This document shows, one piece after another, positions 36,721 through 49,640 of a stretch of 64,000 bases of DNA. The position numbers were made by a program, and so were the translations under genes. This DNA is from Sindora glabra (taxonomy: Eukaryota; Streptophyta; Magnoliopsida; Fabales; Fabaceae), in contig CM035233.1 of assembly GCA_020226215.1 (NCBI GenBank), forward strand, positions 71,677,317 to 71,741,316. Reading direction: 5' to 3'. Numbering within the stretch: position 1 is the first letter of the stretch; each line of letters starts with the position of its first letter. Under the pieces are notes generated by a model that was not told where the DNA came from, did not search any database, and saw only the letters and a list, made by a program, of their open reading frames with translations.

Positions 36721-38359
36721 GGTTAGTTTATTTATTATTTTTTAAAAAATAAAAAATTTTATTCAATAAACTTTTTTTAAAAATTATAACTCTAAATATA
36801 TAATTTAAACAAATAAAAATAAATTTTTAATATTTTTTAATTTATTCTACACGCAATTGTGTATCTATAATATGATTTTAAATCATATTAAAAGTTCAAA
36901 GAAAAATAACATATTAATTAACTTTATACGTACGGTAACATCCGTCAAATTTATAGTACAATCCTTATCACAAAATTCCAAATGTCAAATTAATTTTTTA
37001 CTTATTTAAAATATTTCGTCAAATCAAAACATTTCTTCAAATCAAATATTTAAAATGTATATATATGAAATGTTATAGTACCAAGTAAACTTACTTATTC
37101 AAATATATACTAAAGGTAATAATGTAAATATATATTTGAAATGAGTTCCAAATGTATTAGTTAAAGTTCTAAATAAAAGAATTTATTTTAAAATGAATTG
37201 AAATGATATTCTATAAAGCTTACTCTAAACACAAATTTCATTTTGAAATGAAACGAAGTCATTTTTTTTAATGGAATAAATTCAAAATGAATCAAAATAG
37301 AGTCAATATTTATTTTACAATTAGAGAATTTACATTTTATATCAAACGATGGAGAATAGCAATGCCAGAAATCGAAGCATCCATTTTAATTTCTAAATTA
37401 GTTGAATCCTATAATACTTTTATGTTGTGTTTGCTTAGTTCTTTTATATGAAGAATGATAATTAATATGATTCTTTAGGAGTAAAAATGAAATTTGTAAA
37501 ATAATATCTACTTTAACTAAATTTAAAATACTAATTTGAATAATTTAAATTCTTCACTTAAAATAATCAAGAAATTCATAATTTTTAATCTACTTATTGT
37601 TAAATAAAATATTTTAACCTATAAAACTTAAAATTTTTAATAATTGAATTACCAACTTTAATTTTCAAATCCAAACTCAAAATTAGATATTAAATTAAAA
37701 TTATTTGATCATTTCTATTAAAAAGTGAAAAGTTATGATTGAATAGTTTGAATCTAACAATTTCTTAATTTACTACAAATTTTTTAAAATTTGAAACCTT
37801 AGAGATATGTTTAATACATTAAAATAATTAAAAATAAATTTAAAAAAATAATTAATGATAATAATATTCTTGTCACAAAAATAATATATACCTTATTCAA
37901 TAATTTAGTATAATAAAATATGACATAATAAAAAAATTACCATATTATAAATTTTATTATCAAAATTATAATTACAAAAAAATTTAGCACAAAAATCCCC
38001 ATTAAATAAAGTTTTTAGGTTAAATAATTTTTATAAAGAACACAAAGAATACTCTATTTTAAATTTTATTATTAAAAATATAACTAAAAAATATTTTAAT
38101 ATAAAAATATTATAAAATATTATTAAAAAGTAATATTAGAATATAAGAAAAATAAGGATAGGGACATAAAAAATTAATCTCATGAATGATGAAACAATCC
38201 TTTACGTCATTTTCACTACAGAATGACCTAGAATATCCAACGAATAAATTCAGCCGTTCTTTTTCTCATTCTAATTGTCCAACTAAATGCAATATTAGAA
38301 TTATATTATGAAAAGTTCAATCTTTTAGAAAGTTGTACTTTTCACTGTGAGATTCCCCT
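36721..38359. other. AT-rich intergenic DNA
   Basis: Very AT-rich, with no ORF of interest. Further decayed viral sequence cannot be excluded but is not supported. Confidence 0.5.
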
Positions 38360-38386
38360 CCCCCCCCCCCCCCAAAAAAAAAAAAA
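38360..38386. repeat. C(14)A(13) homopolymer junction
   Basis: Fourteen C are followed directly by thirteen A. A similar C-run/A-run pair occurs at 41276-41302, and the reverse form (T-run then G-run) at 60553-60578. Confidence 0.9.
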
Positions 38387-41275
38387 GCTCTTTCAAGATG
38401 AATGAGTCAAACAAAAAAAATAAATTTCAATGGAAAAAAATTTTAACAATGAAAATATTGAAACCATCCATAGAATTATCCCATATATTTACACAGCAGC
38501 CTACTTTATATAATGTTCAAATAGTCCAATATGCACTCCCGCATAGATCACTCTAAGGTACGCAACTTGTAAAGTTATTTACATGATAAATATCTTAATT
38601 TTAGATCTTGTTAGATTGGAATTTGGAAACACCTCAAACTCGACATCAGCAAGCAAATAGAGTTCAGCTTCCTAATTCGGTGTCAACTCATGATGTACAA
38701 TGCCCATCTGTTAATGAATCAAAAATTAGAATTTCCATATTTCCGACTTCACCGATTTTTTCCTCTTGCTAGAAAGTCACTGCAGCGTTTAACCAAATTC
38801 ATAGAAAAGGATTATGTAGCAAAACGCGATGATAAAACTGCAGAAAACATCGAAGTTATAAATGAATACAATTTCCCGGTCCAATCAATGTATCCCCCTT
38901 CTGGGGTAAATTTGGACTTAACCAATGAAGTTATAGATCAGATGCCTTCAGTTTTCTAGGTCTATGGGGCTTCCAATAGTCGGCCAGGTGCCTTTACACA
39001 TACAAATGCCAAGATCAGTAATATTGCACCGTGGAAAATGCTCCAAAAAGAAGCAAGAAAAAGAAGAATGGAGAGGAATTAGATAAAGACTCTTGCGCTT
39101 TTGGTCTATCTTGCCAGCTCTTTCACCTGAAACCAGTTATATAAATGGCTTCAGAGATATATAGATAAAATCTTTACCAATCAGTTAAGTAAAGGTAGCT
39201 AATGGACAAAGTGATCTACTACCTCCAAAATTCATGGAGTCTGGAATAAATGTCCGATCCTGATCAACAAAACAGAGTAAAGGCCATCAATACTTTGAGA
39301 ATCACAAGCTCTTGGTTTTGGGAACAAGAGCAGCACACTTAGACAGTCCCTAGTTCCAGATGAAGAGACTAAGTCGGTCAACCTTTGGCATGCCTGGTGT
39401 TTCAGTGTATGAACCATCACAAAAAGATGAACCTTCTGCCTCCTTGTATTGCAGATGAAACACAGCTTACTAGTCAGTTGAAACTGAAGAAAGCAACCCA
39501 GCACTGACTTTGCTAATTCAATTAGAAAACTTAAACTAAAAGTAAGTATTCAACCATTAATATGTGCTTGCCACACAATTTTTAACAAACTTTAAATGGA
39601 AATTATTCTTTCACACGGTAACAAATGCCTGTTTCTGAAGATTCAGCAGTGTCAGTATTTCTCTTCTTAGTTCAAGATGCTCTGCACAAACAGCTTTTGT
39701 TGGAACACTTGGTCTCAGATTAACCTGCAGACAGAGGCAAAAATAATGAAATGGAAAGCATAATGAAGTCAAAGAAGTCTTTCTGCAAAAACTGTCAGAT
39801 TGGCATCCCTATTTGATTGTCGAAAGGCCCTTTAAAAATTACTTGCTCTCATAAGATGGTAGACATAAGGCTTTCGCAAAGCATGATATGCAGTACATTT
39901 CAGCCAAGTGTTGAATACGCGGAAAATCAAATATAATATTATATAGTAATATGCAGTCCCAGACCAAAGAATATGTGGACATGACAATACAAAGGATAAA
40001 ATGTTCTTCAAAGGCATATAGACAAACTCTAAGTTCTTGCAAAGTTTGCTCAACCCGTTTGATGGCCCTCAGTCCAGCAGATGAACTTGTAGCTTGCACC
40101 ATTTGATCAAGGGCATATGTCCTTAGATAAACATGAAGCTGAAATATTTCTCACTATCAGCAAGCTATCCTCTGAAGCATAGCCATTACTAAGAATGTTC
40201 AAAAATGCCACCATATAGTCATACTTGATCATTCCAACTGTTTTACCTTATCCCCCTTTTTTTTTGGTTTGGAGTCGGGGGTGGGGGGGAGAGAGGAGCT
40301 AATGGAAGCGTCTACAGAACAGATATTGAGAAACAATAAATGGAAACTTTCTCTTTAACTTACCATGCGAAGAGAAGCTAAAATAGCTGTATTATCAGTT
40401 GCTGACGTGGAAGGCAAACCTCTTGATTGAAGTTGAATGTTTGATGGGGTATCACCAGGGTCAACCCTCTCTGTAGCTTCTCCCACATTTGAGACCACAG
40501 CCAACTCTGAATCTTCAGCAACTTAAATATTGCACAAAATCCAGCAACTGGTATCACCCATGACAAGCAATAGTACACACTCCACAAATTCGATTCTCAC
40601 AACTCAATAATTATAAACCCAGCTACAGATGATTGAATAACAGTCTTCTCCACAATTCTTGATTTTAGTAAAACTGGATAGTTAGAGATGCATTAGAACA
40701 TTGCTGTAGGTATTTGTAACTTATTTCCCAGCACAACTAACAGACTGTTCAGCAAAAATATCTTGTAACATGCATAAACACACTATACTAAAGGCTTCTC
40801 ACTATTAGAGTTCGTGGGTGAACTACCAATTAGAAGAGAACCAGCTATTCTGAAAATAAATTTGATAATGACTACAGATCATCTACTTGTAAAAGAATGA
40901 ATCAGAGAAAACCAATCTTGAAAACATTACCTTTCCAGGCATGCGTGAGTCATCTATTTTTTTGGCTTCAACAAGAACCTAGATGAATCAACAGTAGCAG
41001 ACACAGTAGCAGATCGGAAGTTTTAGTTCAGAAACCACAAAGGAAGTTGTTGACAGGAATATAAATAATTCAATTAATCAAGAATGAAAAAGTTAAAACC
41101 TCTTGATCTTTGTGCTCCTGCTGCTTTGTTTGAGAAAGGTACATAGACAGTGCTCGTTTTCATTCTATCTCTTGTGAAACATTATATGGTTCCTAAATTA
41201 TGTAGAAGGACACGAATATAAGGCCATATACTAATGTCATATGCCATGTTAGAATTTGTTTCACAAGAAGCACCA

Positions 41276-41302
41276 CCCCCCCCGCCCAAAAAAAAAAAAA
41301 AA
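41276..41302. repeat. C-rich/A-run homopolymer junction in SWC4 intron 7
   Basis: A C tract with one G (41276-41287) is followed by fifteen A. It lies between SWC4 relic exons 8 and 7 and resembles the tract at 38360. Confidence 0.85.
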
Positions 41303-41459
41303 TGGATAGTGTTATAAAAACACACAAACCCCCATTAAGTCACTTCATTCAAGCAGTTAATAAACCTTAACAAGTGGGTGCCCTGCCACATCTGCTGGAG
41401 AAGGGGCCCTAGCCATCAACACAGCCCAAGATACTAGATGTAAGGGCAAGTATAAATAT

Positions 41460-42805
41460 CTCAGAAGGTTGTCAAATCATGAATTGAAAATTCAATTTTT
41501 TGATCAAGTATTCAACTGAAACATGAATTGTAAGGAAGTAAGAACAAAAATGAATAAAAAAATAATAACGAAGAAAAATGATTTTGAAATAGATAGTTAA
41601 ACAATATTGGAGTAATGAAGCACATAAGTGCATTATAAAATAGTCAGGTAATGATCCTCGGTTAAGAAAAATTCCCTTTATGGACCATTTTCTACATCTT
41701 TATCATTTATCCACACTTCAGAATGTTGTCATCTCTTCTTTTGTTCAACAAAAATGTTCTAATGTCTCTTGGAACTTTCACTTTTTAAGGAATATAAGCA
41801 ATACAGAGGCTACTGAATTGCTTGATTTGATGAATTAGCTAGATTCCTTCAAGTTTTCTTCTCTTCCAGACAGGAGTAAATGGTGCTTAGTCTCATCTAG
41901 TTCCTATATATGCAAGTCTTTTTTTGAGTTTTCCGTAAAAAAAAAATCCCTCTAGTCAATTTTTACCTTTTTCTAAGTCTTTTTGGAAGATCAAAGCTCC
42001 TTCTAAGGTTAAAATCTTTGTTTGGGTTGCTATTCTGGATAGGATCAATATAAATGATATGCTAGAGGTGCGCAAGCCTCATAAGGCACTATCTCCAGAT
42101 ATATATGTGATGTACTACTGGAATTGTGAAACCAATAATAATTTGTTTCTGCATTGTGATATGAAGAAATTAGTTTCCTTATTTGTCATCACTTGATTGT
42201 GCCCCAAAATTTGGATTGTTTTTTCTATTGATTTCAAGAATTATGAGGGGAATAAGGATAAGAAGGCCCTTTCAGAGTGCACTCATTTTACAATTGATTG
42301 GTGCAATTGGTTGGAAAGAAATGCTAAAATGTTCATAAATCAGCAAATATTTTTTTCCTAAGGGATAGGATTCTATTTGTTGCTTCTCATTGATTGAAAA
42401 TTAATGATTTTTTTAGAGGATTGATTTGAGCGTGTCTGATTTGAAGGTAAATTGGGCAGCAATTTTGTATTAATTGTTGAGGATTCCTTATCCTCTCCTA
42501 CTATGATCTTTATTGTTTTACAAAGTTTTCTTTTTCTATCCATAATAATAATAATAATAATAATAATAATTGAATCAAACATCCAACAACCTAACTAAAA
42601 AATTCAATATTCAGAATCAACTAGATCACATGAATCATAGGATTCAAATCATGAATCATAAGATTCGTACAATTCTTATCAAGATTCCATGACGCAATAG
42701 ATTCGTGTGGACAAATCAAATCATTAGGTGTCTAACTCAAATCGATTTGCATGAACCAAACCATAACTTGTAAGATTCTGATAACTATGATATTATCTCA
42801 ATTAT
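41460..42805 (-). mobile_element. Intronic dispersed element, copy 2, split by a LINE
   Basis: Two pieces, 42805-42575 and 41648-41460 on the - strand, together match the element at 13955-14428. Between them sits a LINE 3' fragment. It lies in intron 6 of the SWC4 relic, in the sense of that gene, just as copy 1 is in the sense of the helicase gene. Confidence 0.6.
41655..42571 (+). mobile_element. LINE 3'-end fragment nested in the intronic element
   Basis: On the + strand, about 41990-42165 reads 'FWKIKAPSKVKIFVWVAI', then a 'LDRININDMLEVRKPHKAL' segment and 'CETNNNLFLHC'. This is the zinc-binding region that follows the reverse transcriptase in plant LINEs. Upstream, 'SLPDRSKWCLVSSSSY' is the preceding linker. 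The end is a run of ATA/AAT triplets (about 42541-42571), a plausible LINE tail. It is antisense to the SWC4 relic and heavily mutated. Confidence 0.7.
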
Positions 42806-44511
42806 ACTTACATAGCCTCTAAACAGTAACCCTGTGCAGTGTATAAAACTCGTATAAATTGTAAACATGAAAATAAAGTGAGCTAAGAACAATGGATATT
42901 ATTTGAATGAATAAATAAACAGGTACCACTATAGTATCGATCCTTCAATTCCGCTACAGTCTGAGATGACGGGAATCTGTCGGCTATCACAATGAATCGG
43001 AGATCAAACCTCTCACACAAGTCAAAAAGTTGATCTGTCTCCTTGGTCCACACCTGAATAGGTGTACAGTCTTCACCGTTAGAATGCCAAAATTCTTCTA
43101 CTCTTGCAATTAAAATTTTACAAAGTCAAGCTTTGTTTAGATAGTTCCCTTGTGATTTATATCTCAATGTCACTCTTATTTACCACTAAATCCATCATCA
43201 TTTTTCCTCATGGTTCTGAGACTCCACTCCTTAACTCGCCCCAATAAGTAGCACATAAGCTCAAGGAACTCATTTAATAAGAACAACTTCGCAGTTATAC
43301 AATGTCTTCTCAAGCCAAATTATATTCTTTCAGACTTGTGGAAGTAAAAATCCAATATTTAACTGACATATTACTATTATAATACAAACCCAAGTCAGAA
43401 AAAGATAGACTATTGGAACTGAGTAAACAGCCAACTGAAATGACAGATCATTCAGAATTCTTACTCAAAATTATCCTCCTCAATCAAACTCTGACAGAAA
43501 GTTTAAATGCCCTCCAGAGACTGATACTTACAGGATCTGCGAAGTACTTTTCATATTCCTCATCTTTGTATTTGATAATGTCAACAGACTGCAACAAAGC
43601 ACATGAACAAACTTCAGTCATGCAAACAAAAGATGTTGAATAATGTGAAATTAGAAAAAAAGGACCAAGAAAATGAATCTCATCTCATGGCTTATGTGAA
43701 GATAAAGAGTGCCCTTGCATATAATATACCTTGTTATATTTGGCAAAAGAATAGTCCCCAGTTGGTAGCACGCCATTACTACTCGAACCTGTAACACAAG
43801 AGGCATATACTAAAAACTATGACAATCTTGTTTAATATAGAAGTTTACAAACCAGGAGATGAAAACCTTACCCAATGGTAAGGCAGGAGATTATCTTTGC
43901 GACCAGAATTTGTGAAAGGAAGCCAGTGCCAAGTGATCTAAAGGAAAAATCTCCAATGTATCATCAATAGCAGTTTCAATAGGCAAACTAGGATATAGAT
44001 CAAGAAAAAACAAATAAGGACATGGAAATAATGTTGGATAATCAAATTAAAGCAATGCTTTAATATTGGGCAGAGCCAAACGGAACACGTCCTGCACTTC
44101 ACCATAACATCAAAGAGTATTAGAAAAGAAATCCATTATGTTCAAAATTCCACCAAGCTCACTTCTAATAAATTCCAAGAAGATAATAAAAGTGGGTTAA
44201 TGGAAAATTCAAAAGACAGTCACCTTCTCGTCTGATGGAGGCCATTTTTTCAATTGAGACGCGTCAATTGCAGGCATAAGAGGTGCTAAACCACCCGTAA
44301 GTGCATAAACCTACAGACAATAAAGCCGGACAAAAAAAGACTTCGTCAATCTAAATAGGCTGAGACATAAAAATAAGAAATTGGATGATGGCAAAGGAAC
44401 CTCTCGCGAAATGCCTTCTGGTTTTCTTTGTGATTCTTTCTGGGGTCGAGACGTCTTCTCTTGGCTTGGCAAAGAGGTCTTGGGCAAGCCTAGGATGTCC
44501 TTCGCATCCAT

Positions 44512-45075
44512 AAGAGCTTCCCAGGAAAAAAAAACAAAAAAACAAAAATTCTAGGGCCAAGCTAATCCAACTTCTTTGTAGAAATGTATATGTTGAATTC
44601 AGAAATCATAGCTCAGAAGGCAAGCTTATGCTTAAAAAATCACTATCTTTTCCAATTCCAGGTAAGTCGATTTGGGACATTGGGAGCCCTTTGGCGCCAA
44701 AGATTTGAGGAAGGCGAGTTGAAGTAACAGTAGTAGGATTAACTCATAAACAGGAGCACTGAGGGGCTTCCTATAGGTTTTTCCTTTAAGATATTATTTT
44801 TAAATTTAAGAAAATTAAAAAATAGAAAATAATATGTCAAATAAATGAATAAAACTTTAATCTAATTAAAAATTAAATTTATTTTTAAAATTTTAAATTA
44901 TATATTTAAAATTATAATTTTTAAAAATACATTATAAAATAATTATTAAATAAAAATATTTTTAAAAATAGTAAACTAGCAGCCCACTCACTTTTAAGTG
45001 ATATAAATCGCACAGCCCCGCCAATTCTAGTAACCAGCTTTGCAAATTAAAGACTAGAAAATTCATGATTTAAGA

Positions 45076-45111
<36 letters not shown>

Positions 45112-45663
45112 TGAAATTTTGAAAGCTACTCTCTCAAATTTTACAAAATTGGAAATTAACACTAATTATTTATTTAATTAATTATTTTATTAAATTATAT
45201 ATTTTTAATGAATTTTTCCTCAATAATCAATATATTATAATATAGTAACTTTTTAAATTATTTTTTACACATAATTTTATGTTATATAATTAATAAAAAC
45301 TAAATTACATGTAAAGAATTTTAATTAAATATTTATATATAAGATGAAAAATTATTATCTGAAAAATAGTAAAATAAATTAATATTTTATAATATTTTAT
45401 TTCTTATTTAAAAACTTCATAAAAATTATATATTCATAATTTGATAAAATAATTAATTAAGTAAAAAATGAGTGTTATTTTCAATTTTTTTAAAATTTAA
45501 GAAGTAATTTTTAAATTTTTGAAATTAAATTAAAATCCAATTACATTAAAATTAAAGAGAATAATTTATATTTTTTTAATTTTAAATAACAAGAAATGGC
45601 AATATGTACGGTGGTGCAGCGGAAAACTTACCTAAAAGTAATTGTTTGTGTGTTGGTTTCTTT
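44512..45663. other. Upstream DNA of the SWC4 relic, then AT-rich spacer
   Basis: 44512-44770 is of normal complexity and probably held the leader and promoter of the SWC4 gene. From 44770 the DNA is AT-rich, with an (AT)n run at about 45083-45111. No gene is visible. Confidence 0.5.
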
Positions 45664-46014
45664 TGTTATGTGCCCAAAATGCAAATTTATTTTTCCTTAT
45701 TTCATTTTTAAAAAATGGAGTTTAAAAAATGGAGTTTGATTATACTTATCTAACTCTTATAAGCCATATGGGTTAGCTCAAAACCTTATAAATTGATTTA
45801 ATATTCCATTTATCAAATGTTAAATGTGAATATAAAAAGAAGGTACGTAATTAGTGAAATTATTATCAAGATGATGATTTGATGAATGAAACAAATAAAA
45901 GCACTACTTCTTTATTTCTATGAATTTTTTTTCACCCTTATTGCTATTCCTTTTTATTATCTTACTCTTAACCTTTCTTTATCTACCTTAAGCTCAGTAT
46001 TTTAGGTTATAACA
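45664..46014 (+). repeat. LTR with TGTTAT...ATAACA ends
   Basis: A 351-bp segment that starts TGTTATGTGCCC and ends TTTAGGTTATAACA, a perfect 6-bp terminal inverted repeat of the TG...CA type. It is followed at once by a primer-site-like sequence. The first ~320 bp recur in diverged form at 48253-48590 and 55288-55625. This fits the 5' LTR of a small Ty1-copia-like or non-autonomous retroelement. Confidence 0.65.
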
Positions 46015-46030
46015 ATTAGTATTCAAAGCA
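46015..46030 (+). other. Primer-binding-site-like sequence (tRNA-Met type)
   Basis: ATTAGTATTCAAAGCA directly abuts the LTR end. It resembles the plant copia primer site TGGTATCAGAGC (complement of initiator tRNA-Met), with a few mismatches. Confidence 0.5.
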
Positions 46031-46193
46031 CTTTCTGAGCATAATTTTTTTTAACCTCTATAGATAATTACTTTCTTGTTTTATTATATGATTTTGATAT
46101 TCAAGTTCCCTACCAAAGGATTGTTAAATCTTTAAGGTTTAAAGTCTTTGATCTAGGCTCCAAATTTTCTAAAAACCCCGACATTTCTTTGCA

Positions 46194-46490
46194 AATCAAT
46201 GACAAATATATCTATTTACTTTACCTTAAGATTGAGTGTTTTAGGGCTCTATCAATCTAAATGTTATTTTGGATTTTGTTACTTTTAGCTATAATCTGAT
46301 AATCATGGCTAGCACAAATGCATTTGATTTCAATCAATGACGAATATATCTATCATAGATTGGCTTTACTTTACCTTAAGATTGAGTGTTTTGGGGCTCT
46401 ATCAATCTAAATGTTATTTTGGATTTTGTTGCTTTCATCCATAATCTGATAATCATAGCTAGCACAAATGCATTTGATTTCATGCATGAA
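46194..46490. repeat. 150-bp tandem duplication
   Basis: The phrase 'attgagtgtttt-gggctc' occurs at 46231 and 46381, and the sequence around both runs parallel for about 145 bases ('ctagcacaaatgcatttgatttca' ends both). It lies just inside the LTR element. Confidence 0.8.
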
Positions 46491-48094
46491 TTTGTCATGA
46501 AATTTAAAGTTAACTTTGATAATGGTCTACATGCAATGATGGTATTCTCAAATCTTGAGAAGCTTAAAGATATGGCAGATGATGAACTATTATCTCAAGA
46601 ATTCATAAAGGATTATTTTGTAGACTAATTGAGCATTAAAACTTTATTGACATTGATCTTGTTCTTGGGGTTGTTGTTCACTTAAATATCAAAGTGACTA
46701 CACTCATTCTTGTTAATCAAGGAACCATTTTGTTAAAAATGAACTTAGATTTCCAAGTTTAAGAGATATCATTTGTGGTCTCTAAAGTCACTTTTGAGAA
46801 TTCGGAGACCAAAAAGTGTTCGAAAACAAAAGTAAGAAATGAAAGACCAAATTCATGATTTTAAAATTTGGGTAAAGATTGTATTACATTATATCATAAA
46901 ATTGCTTCTTATTTATAGGTGACACAAGAAGTATAAACTAGTGAATGTTCCATAGAAGTGGTTCATTTATAAAGGAGTATGGGATCCTGGAAACATTGCT
47001 AGCTATAAAAATAATGAGTGCAAAAAACTATCACCCAATCTTGAAAGTTCTCAAGCTATTCATAAAGAAAAATATTTGATGCAAACTATTTGTTCAAATA
47101 CCTCGAAGAAATTCGTTTCATGGAAATTTCTTATTATAAAATTGTTCAATGATATTTGTAATATTGATATTGCATATAATTTCTATAAAGAAATTCTGGT
47201 TGAAAAACTATTACTAATTGAAAAGGTAGTTGAAAATTCAAAAGTTGTTAACCATGAATCAAACAATTTCAAAAAAGCTAAATCCCTAGTTGAACATGAT
47301 TTAGTGTTGTTATCTTATAATATAGTCACCAAGGTAATTTGTGAAATGAGTTCTTTAGAATTTACTAATTCAATGCTTGAGGGGATTAGAAAGAAAATGT
47401 GTGATGGAAGTGAGGTAATTATTTTGAATAATTTTAAAAGTAAAGGCACTTATGGTGCAATTGACATAAAATCAACAATTGAAAAGTATTAATAGTTTTT
47501 GCATTATTTGATTGCCAAGTAACTGCATAGGATGAACATCACATAATTTTTTGTAAAGCAATAGAAGCATACAATGGTATTGAATATAGACATAAAGATA
47601 TTCTTGATATCATTATAACATATAATGATGATGTAATGGTTAGTTTTTATAACATGACCCAACCAAACATAAGAAAGTGATAACAACAAAAAAAGCCTTT
47701 TAGTAAGCTCAAACAAATAGAAACCTTATATTGTGAAATATTTATTTGTTGTGGGCCTTGTCTAATACACCTTAGGATCATTTACACTTTACAAGTCAAG
47801 AGTTTAGGTTATAAAACAACAATTAATTGAGCCATTATAGTTAGGGCCTATGATTTTACTACACATGTTTAAAGAAAGGTTAGCAAGACTACTAAAATGA
47901 TAGTTAAAAGAAATTGGAAAGCTGCACCATTAAGTAAGACGTATATTGAAGTTAAAAAAGGTAAAAATATTTTCTTCCAAGTTAAAGTATACCTTTATTA
48001 TCAATATGATATTAGTTCAATAAAAAACATACTACCTTTAGAATTTTACTTGGTAATGGAGAGAGGTTTGAATCCTGGAGATAACACTTGTTAA
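46386..48094 (+). pseudogene. Degenerate coding remnant inside the LTR element
   Basis: Three separate open frames occur in order on the + strand: 46386-46628, 47076-47492 (138 codons, extendable upstream to about 47010) and 47897-48094. The middle one is hydrophilic and rich in Lys, Glu and Asn ('SKVVNHESNNFKKAKSL', 'CEMSSLEFTNSMLEGIRK'). I recognise no gag, protease, integrase or reverse-transcriptase motif. Its place after an LTR and primer-like site suggests decayed internal sequence of a retroelement or a captured gene fragment. Function is unknown. Confidence 0.35.
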
Positions 48095-48252
48095 GAAAGG
48101 AAAAATTCATTTAATGCTCTAATCCCTAGAACTGTTATCCCACTTAGTAATTCACTTAGGTATATCTTGATTTATAACTTTTAGTGCCTGAGTATACCTT
48201 GATTTATATCTTTCAGTACTTAATAAGAAAGATTAGTTGAACAAAGTAGTAT

Positions 48253-48590
48253 TGTTATATGCCTAAAATACAAATTTATTTTCCTTTATTTCACTTTTGA
48301 AAATACTCATGCAATAAGCTTGATTATACTTATTAATCTAACTCATAGAAGTCGTCATTTGGGCTTTAATCCAATCTTATAGATTGATTTAATATTTCAT
48401 TTAGCTTTCATTTAACAGATGTTAAATATGAATATAATAAAAAAGTATGTAATTAGTGAAGTTCTTATCCTAATGGTGAATGAAATCAACAAAAATATTA
48501 TTTCCCTATCTCTTCAAATCCTTTCTTACTTTGCTTGTTATTCCTTTCAATTGTCTTGTTCTTAACCTTTGCTTCTTTACCTTCATATTA
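48253..48590 (+). repeat. LTR-like segment in unit A
   Basis: Starts TGTTATATGCCTAAAATAC and parallels the LTR at 45664 through the 'aacctttgcttctttacctt' phrase. The ATAACA end is not preserved, and 'tatgattcaaaaa' follows, possibly a worn primer site. Confidence 0.5.
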
Positions 48591-49299
48591 TGATTCAAAA
48601 ATTTTTTAGCTTTCCACTACATTTAGATTTAACTTATAATTTGGATAATAATAAATTACTTTTCCAAAATCAATGTGTGGATGAGAAACATAAAGTTAAG
48701 GTAAGAATACACATTGTAGTGTTTAATTATTAAGTTTCAAAGAAATGCATTTTTTTTATTTTCTATATTTTATTTTCTTTGAGGTGTACTCCATTTAAAT
48801 GTCTAATTACCATTGGATAGGATGAAAGTAGGCTTGCTTGTAAAGTTTTGGCATAGAGGTAAATGCTACGATAGTTGGATTAATTTTGCATGTCAAAACA
48901 TTAATACATTTTATATTTGAATGCTTAAATACAACATACCTATCTTTGTATGTAAGGCGTTGTATTAGTCATGTTTAAGAAAAATTGATAGGTTATTACT
49001 TGTAGTGGCTTTATATGCCAATCAAGTGCCTATGAAATGAATTGTGACATTAGGTTAGTAAAGCTAAATTATTTAATTTGGTTACACATTATGACTTAAA
49101 AGCATTTTCTAGGTTTATAATGATTTTGCCATAAATGATGATATAAGTGATGATTAATATTGTTTGCATGATATAAATGTGATAAATGAATGGAATGATA
49201 AGGAAATAAGTTATTGTGATTAATAAATGAGATGGATGCATTAATTAGTCATGTAAATAATGTTTTTGAATTTGAAATTTCTATAAATTTGAGCAATAG

Positions 49300-49640
49300 T
49301 TGACTATAGCTTGGAAAATTACTCTCGAAAGGTTTATAATTAACTACTATAAGGTGAAATTTGTCGTTGAATGGCTATACTTGACTATATACTTAACTAT
49401 GGCTTAAGAGATTGCTTTCTGATTGGCTATAGTTAACTATCAAACTTTAAGTTTGCCTCTAGATGTTGATAATTAACTACATAGTAGACTATAACTTGTT
49501 TCTTAGTAGGTCAATAATCGACTATATAATTAATTATAACTATATGTTTAATGAATTTGTAGTCGACTACTGCTAAGGATTTAGCCCTCAGGTTATTAGT
49601 AATCGACTATAAAGTGGACTATTGTCCCTTATTTGTACAA
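49300..49640. repeat. Cluster of TAGTCGACTA-like short motifs
   Basis: About ten spaced variants of the palindrome TAGTCGACTA/TAGTTAACTA occur (for example 'atagttgactat', 'tagtcgacta', 'aatcgactata'). The same cluster recurs in unit B at 56345-56690. The spacing is irregular, so it is not a simple satellite. Confidence 0.75.

Larger units (their letters stand above)
38930..44511 (-). pseudogene. SWC4: SWC4/DMAP1-like gene copy, disrupted
   Basis: SWC4 (yeast Swc4, animal DMAP1) is a SANT-domain subunit shared by the SWR1 (H2A.Z exchange) and NuA4 complexes. Exons: 44511-44401 (MDAKDILGLPKTSLPSQEK), 44310-44224, 43937-43872, 43788-43730, 43588-43532, 43053-42927 (SANT-like, 'LFDLCERFDLRFIVIADRF'), 41433-41366, 41192-41100, 40978-40931, about 40521-40364, 40138-40028, 39724-39629, 39454-39383, about 39263-39223, about 39126-39090, about 38990-38930. 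Lesions: exon 4 is 59 bp, one base short; TGA at 41162-41160 where Arg is expected; the exon 10 acceptor does not keep frame; a GC donor follows 39629; the acceptor before 39454 is AT instead of AG; the last exon is frame-broken. Introns persist, so it is not a retrocopy. Alternatives: assembly errors in a working gene. Confidence 0.85.

Noticed and set aside
38690..38959. An 89-codon + strand frame with 'PLARKSLQR', recalling the Jas motif of JAZ proteins
   Set aside because: The rest of the motif does not follow, the upstream frame has no TIFY domain, and the right end lies over the antisense of the SWC4 last exon. The likeness is probably chance.
43413..43794. Overlapping + frames across the SWC4 region
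   Set aside because: They overlap SWC4 exons 4-5 on the other strand and intron DNA, with no domain.
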